Shown: positions 57,201-63,200 of the stretch, one piece after another
Numbering within the stretch: position 1 is the first letter of the stretch
How the letters are laid out: each line of letters opens with the position of its first letter
Origin: Streptomyces sp. Edi2
Lineage (GTDB): Bacteria > Actinomycetota > Actinomycetes > Streptomycetales > Streptomycetaceae
DNA: 64,000 bases
Direction: 5' to 3'
NCBI RefSeq assembly: GCF_040253635.1
Contig: NZ_JBEJGX010000003.1
Coordinates: forward strand, 5,047,501 to 5,111,500
Program-made: the position numbers and the translations under genes
Notes under the pieces: generated by a model
The model's database searches: none
Seen by the model: only the letters and a program-made list of their open reading frames with translations
What the model was told of the DNA's origin: nothing

Positions 57201-60200
57201 GCGAGAACCCGCAGCTCCTGGTGGAGGCGGACATCGAGTTCGAGGTCGTACTGGTCTTCCCCGAGGGCGGCCGCACCGATCCGTTCACCTTCAGCCGGTC
57301 CGCGAACCATCTCCTGCGGGTGCCGAGCCGGGCCGAGGCCGACGGCGTCCCCGTCCTGCCGGGCCAGGAGCGGCACCTGCCGCCGGAGATGCTGGAGCTG
57401 CGCTCGTTCGGGGTGTTCGCCACGCCGTTGGAGATCACCGGTACCGAGGAGCAGTTCAAGGAGCTGGAGGACCAGCTGCGCACCTTCAGTCTGCTGCCCC
57501 CGGCCGAACGCCGGTCGCTGTCCTGGATGGACGAGGTGGGCCGCAAGAAGATTCTCCAGGCCTGGGCGGCCAACCAGCGCGCGCTGTCCCTCGCCCGCTC
57601 GCAGGTCGGGTTGCGCTGCGCGTCGCGGGACATGGTGGGCGCGGGTCACGCGATCTACTTTGATCTGCCCTTCGCGTACGACAGCTGGCGGGCCTGCGCG
57701 GTGGTGCGGGCCAAGCCGCAGGAGGGCACCTACCCCCGCCACCGCAGGAACTTCCCGAACTGGTCCTCGCTGACCGGCAACGGCATGTCGACGGCGAGCG
57801 GCGAGTCGGTCACCTCCACGCACACACTGTCCGGTGACTTCTCCGGTGAGGCGCACGGCCCGGTCTCCGACGACACGACGATGAAGGGCGGCATCCCCTC
57901 CAGCGCCTCGCTCAGCGGGCAGCGCGCGAACACGGCCGGCTCCTCCTCCGCCTTCGGCCTGGACATGCTCTTGTACCCCCAGATCGGCCTCGCCCAGTTC
58001 GACATCCCGGTCACCCACTCCGCGGCGCTCTACTTCGGACGGGGCACCGAGCCCGTGTGGACGTCCGCCCCGCGGAACGGGAACCTCGCGGTGACCCTCC
58101 CGCTGGCCCGCACCCTTGCCGAGCGGCCGGCCCCGCTCCCCGCGCCCACCAGCCGGCCCGCCACCGACGAGGACTACCAGCTGGCCCGGATGCAGCCGGA
58201 CGAAGAGGGCAACCGGCCGCAGGAGGCGCTGCTGCTCCCGGCCGCCGCGCACGTCAACGTGGCGTTCGGCAGCGCCGAGCTGATCGCGGCGTTCCAGCGG
58301 CACCTGGCGGGCGGCCACCCCGAGGGCAACGCCGAGCCCGGGGCGCTGGCCCGGATCGTGAACTGGACCGCCGAGCACGGCAGCCAGGTGGGCCGGATGC
58401 TGCCGTCGTTCGTCACCCGGCCCGCCCAGTGGCTGAAGGACGTCACGCTCGGCGAGTCCCTGACGCACCCGGAGAGCCCTGCCCAGGAGGCCGGCCGGGC
58501 CGCCCTGTCCAGCACCGTCGTCCTCGCCCGCTCCCACCAGATCCTGCGCGGTGTCTACGCCTTCGACGCCGGGGCGGCCGGCTCCCTGCTGGGCACCGAC
58601 ACTCAGGGGGAGGTGCGCGGCTACCTGCACGACGTGGTCTACGAGGGGCCCGGCCTCCCGCCGGGGGAGGACTTCGGGGGCAACCAGGACTGGATGGAGA
58701 GCGACGTCACCGCCACCGACTCGGCCTGGCGGGGCAGGAGCGGAAAGCGCACCGTGCAGCTCGGGTTCAGCGGTTCGGGCACCCGCACCGTCGGGGACAC
58801 TTCGGGCACGGTCACAGGCAGCGGGACCCAGAGCTTCTCGGTGTCGTGGAGCGAAACGGACACCGACGGCGTGTTCACCGACCGGATCAACGCCGACGCC
58901 AGGGAACCGCTGCACGCCTTCCGCGCCGACATCACCTATGTCTTCGCGCTGGCTCAGGGCTACCGCAACGCCCCGGCCAACGTTGTCGGATTCGGCCCGC
59001 GCGGTGTCCGGACCAGCGCGGAGCGGGTGCCGGGCGGCGTCGTCTTCTGGGTCTCCGAGACCGACGTCCGGGAGAACCCGCGGCTGGCGGCGTTGGCCGG
59101 GCTCCCCCACGCGGTACCGACCCCGGACCGGCTCCTCCCGCCCTACTTCGTCCGCTCGAAGGGCCGGGCCCTGGGCCCCGCCACCGTGCCGGAAGCCCTG
59201 CCGGCCGGCCCGCTGGACGCGTTCGTCGAGGCGCTCCGCGCCGAGGCGACGCGGGAGGCCCCCGGTTCGCTCACCCCGGGCAGCGGTACGCAGGTCGGCG
59301 GCCTGGACGCCTGTATCGCGGAGGTCGGTTCGGTCATCGGCATGCGGGCGCTGGCCGGCACCGGCACCGAGAAGTGGCAGCGGCCGATCGCCTTCGTGTA
59401 CAAGGGCTGGGGGGGCCTGTACCTGGTGAAGCTGGCGGTCAACGCCCGCCCGGCGCCGCACCGCGAACTGGGTGACGTGCGCGGCGCGCTGCGCCCGAAG
59501 TCGGGTGTAGAGGTCATCTACTCCTCGGCACCCAGCTCGGTGACGCGCACGGCCTCCAGGTCGGGCACCTTCACCCTCGGCCTCAGCCCGTCGGCCGGCT
59601 ACACGGTCGCGACCGGAACGGGCAACACGGGCAGCGCCGGGGCCTCGGCGTCCTTCTCCTCGAACAGCTCCCGCTCCACCTCCCTCACCCTCTCCCGCAA
59701 CCGCCAGCAGTGGCTGCGCACCTACGCGCCGTCGGCGCAGTTCGAGGTGGAGTACGAGTACCGGGTGGCCGCCTCCTCGCAGCGGCTGCCCGACACGGTG
59801 CCGGGCTTCCTGGTCAACCAGGTCGTCTCGCTCGGGCAGTTGGCCGAGGTGCTGGGGGAGGGCGCGCTGTCGGTGAGCGAGACCACCGGGCTGCGCCGGC
59901 TGATCAGCGCCTTGGCCGACGGCATGACGAGCGAACTGCCGCGCCGTCTGGGACGGGCCCTCGGCCGGGCATCGAGCACCCCGGCGGAGGAGGGGACACT
60001 GCCCGCGCCGACCACCGCCTCCGGCGACGGGATCCCCCTCGGCCTGCTGACCGCCTCCGGCGAGCGGCCGGTCGTCGCCGGGGAGGGCGAGACCGCCGAA
60101 CCGGCCACGACCGCCGAACCGGCCACGACCGCCGAACCGGCCACGACCGCCGAACCGGCCACGACCGCCGAACCGGCCACGACCGCCGAGACCGCCGTGC

Positions 60201-63200
60201 CGGACTGGGAGCCCCCGTCCGGCACCCCCGTCTCCAGCACGCCCGTCACCGTCAAGCTGCGCTTCCCCGCGAGCGAGACGCCGTACGAGCGCGAGGACGG
60301 CACCGTGGAGTGGTCCGCCGCGCCCGAGCTGCTGGCCCCGCAGATCCACGAGAGCGACCCGCGCGAGATCCGGCCCCTCCCGCGCCCGGAGCCGGCCGCG
60401 GACCCGACGGCAGCTCCGGCTCCGGATCCGCTGGCAGGCACGGCCCGCTGGACGCCCGGGCAGACGCTGATCGTCGGCGACTTCGACGCGGTGGACCAAC
60501 TCGCCGACGCGCTGCGCACCGTCGACCCCGCCCTGCGCGGCGAGGGCCTGCCGAGCTCCTCGGAGTCCCACGAGGCCACCATGCTCCGCATCGGCAACCT
60601 CGTCAGCTCCGGCAAGGTCACGCTGACCCCGGCGCAGGCTTCCCGCTTCACCGGCAAGCTGCCGTCCGGCGGCTCCGCGTCGCTCCAGCTGACCCTCTAC
60701 CGTCCGCAGACCGAGTCCGCCGGCCGCGCCATCACCCTGATGGGGATGCGCACCACCATCCGCAGCGCCTCGTCCACCGGCAGCCAGACGTACTCACCGG
60801 GCGTGAACGTGCCGGTGAGCGGCGGGCTTACCGAGGGAAACGCGGACACCTTCAGCGGCTCGTTCCCGGTCGCGGGCGAGAACATCACGACGGGGCAGTC
60901 CACCGGCGTCACCAGCTTCCGCCGCGAGATCATCAAGTACGGCACGGGCCTGTCGCAGAACGCCGACGAGGAACAGGACGAGAGCGGCGTGCTCGGATTC
61001 ACGGTGACCGCGCACGTGCTCTTGGAGGTCACCGGCCCCGAGGGCACCCGGTGGGTGACCGGCAACGCCGTGGTGCGGGCCACCTTGGAGGACGTCCTCG
61101 GCCTCGGCCTCGCCTCCATGCCGCCCCGGCCGTCCCCCAACGTCTACGACGCCCCGGCCGTCCTCGCCGCGCACGACGCCTCCGACCGGGTGCGGGACGC
61201 CGAGTCCTTCGGGGAACAACTCGCCGCCGAGTTCACCGACGAGGACATGGCCCCGCAGGTCTGGTTCGACCCCGGCGACGTCCCGACGGCGGCACGGCGG
61301 GCACTGCTCGGCGCGCGTACCGCCCTGCTGGCCGGTGGCACGCTCGCCGACGCGCGGGAGGCCGCGGGCGCCGAACTCCCCGAAGGCCTCTCGGCTGTCA
61401 TGGGCGCCGCGGCCCACGCCGCCGGACTCGCACGCCGCCCCGTCACCCTGGTCCTGCGCACCCCCGCCGGCCCGGTCCACCTGCCCTTCACCCCGCCTGA
61501 GCCCGAGCCCGAGCCCGAGCCTGAGCCTGAGCCCGAGCCTGAGCCTGAGCCCGAGCCTGAGCCGGAGCCGGAGCCGGAGCCGGAGCCCGAGTCCGAGTCC
61601 GAGCCCGAGCCCGTGTCCGTGTCCGTGCCCGTGCCCGTGCCCGTGCCCGTGCCCGTGCCCGTGCCGGAGATCGTGGTGACGCCGCCGGAGGAGGACGTCC
61701 GCGCCGCGGAGGAGCTGGGCCGCGCGGCGCTGCACCTCGCCCCGGACACCGTGTGGGACGCGGAGAAGTACGCCGAATGGGCGGAACTCCGGGAACAGGC
61801 CGTCGCCACCGGGCAGGACCCGGCCGACCCGGCGGTGCCGGCGCTCCTGCACCTGGGCAGGCTCGGCGCGTTCTCGGACGCCACCCGGCTCCTGGACTCC
61901 GAGGGGAACCACCAGGGCCGCAACTACGGCAGCACGCGCACGCCCGGCGGGCTGGAGCCGCTGCGGATGTACACGGTCCGGCCCGGGCCCCACGGGAACA
62001 CCACCGAGCTGGAGTTCGCCCAGTGGGCCGGACACGGCGGACCGCCGCCGTACTTCGTGCATACCGACACCGACGAAGCGACCGGCGCCAACGTCCTTTG
62101 CCTGCCGGGCGGCACGGTGCCGCTCTCCGACGCGGAGCTGTTCGCGCTGTTGGCCGCCGACCCGGAGCTGTGCCGGGCCGACCCGGACCGGTGGGTCGCG
62201 CTGCTGTCCTCCGGCCCGGGCACGGAGTCCCGGCGCTCGGAGCAGCGGGCGTACTCCGAGCGGGAGAACCGGACCGCGGTCAGCTACAGCGGCACGGTCC
62301 TGCTGTCCGAGGGCGACCCGGCCGAGCCGAGTTGGCTTACCGCCCTCCCGGACCGGGCAACCGGGTCGGCGGGCGGCTGGTACCGCACCCGGCCCGCCGG
62401 GCCGGCCGCGCGGGCCGCGCAGATCCCGCGGGGCGTGCCGTACTCGGTCGACGGCTGGTTCGACGAGAGCTTCGCGGGCACCCGGGAGCAGTTCCCGTCC
62501 CCGCTCGTCATCTCCACGGAGCGCAGCACGGTGTGGGGCCAGGGACACCACGATCCGGACCTGCACATGTTCGTGGCCGAGCTGCCCGGGCTCGGGCTGC
62601 GCGGCGAGTACAACCCGGCCGGGCCGTCCGCCGGCCGGGTGACGGATGCGGAGGGGCGGCTGTACAGTGAAGGCCCCGCCTGGGACTGGTACTTGGCGGG
62701 CCGCGGCCTGGTCGCCTCCTCCCGGCTGCGGATGATCCTCCTGGCACAAGACGCCGAGGGCGACCCGAACGACTCGGGTGTCCTGCCGGTGCCGGCCGCC
62801 TGGCCGGCCACCGGTCCCGTCAGCGCGACGCCGCCGGTCGACCCGGCCACCGTTGCGGCGGTGCCGCTTCTCCTGCTCCCGCCGGACGACCTGCTTGCCG
62901 CCGCCCAGTGGCGCGATCACGCGGGTCCCTTGTACACCTTCAGCTCCTGGCCGGCCCGACAGGTCTTCGAGGAGGGGCTGCGGCCGGGCGGAGACGAATG
63001 GATCCACCCGATCGACCACGTATACGGCGATGACCGGTCCACCTCGGCATGGGTCAGTGCGACGGCGAACCTGTCCACCGGCCTCTCCCGGGGCAGTGGT
63101 TGGCGCTTCGACATCGAGGCTCCCGGCGGAATCGATGTGAACGCCACTCTGGGCCTCGCTTCCCCCTTCCCCGACCAGTGGGAAGTGCTGTTCCCCGGGG

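Noticed and set aside
61496..61666. CRISPR-like or regulatory repeat array
   Set aside because: Repeats are 6-bp codon pairs in frame with the giant gene, with no spacers; they are a Pro-Glu/Val-Pro spacer. The 18-bp array at 60098-60187 is rejected as CRISPR for the same reason.
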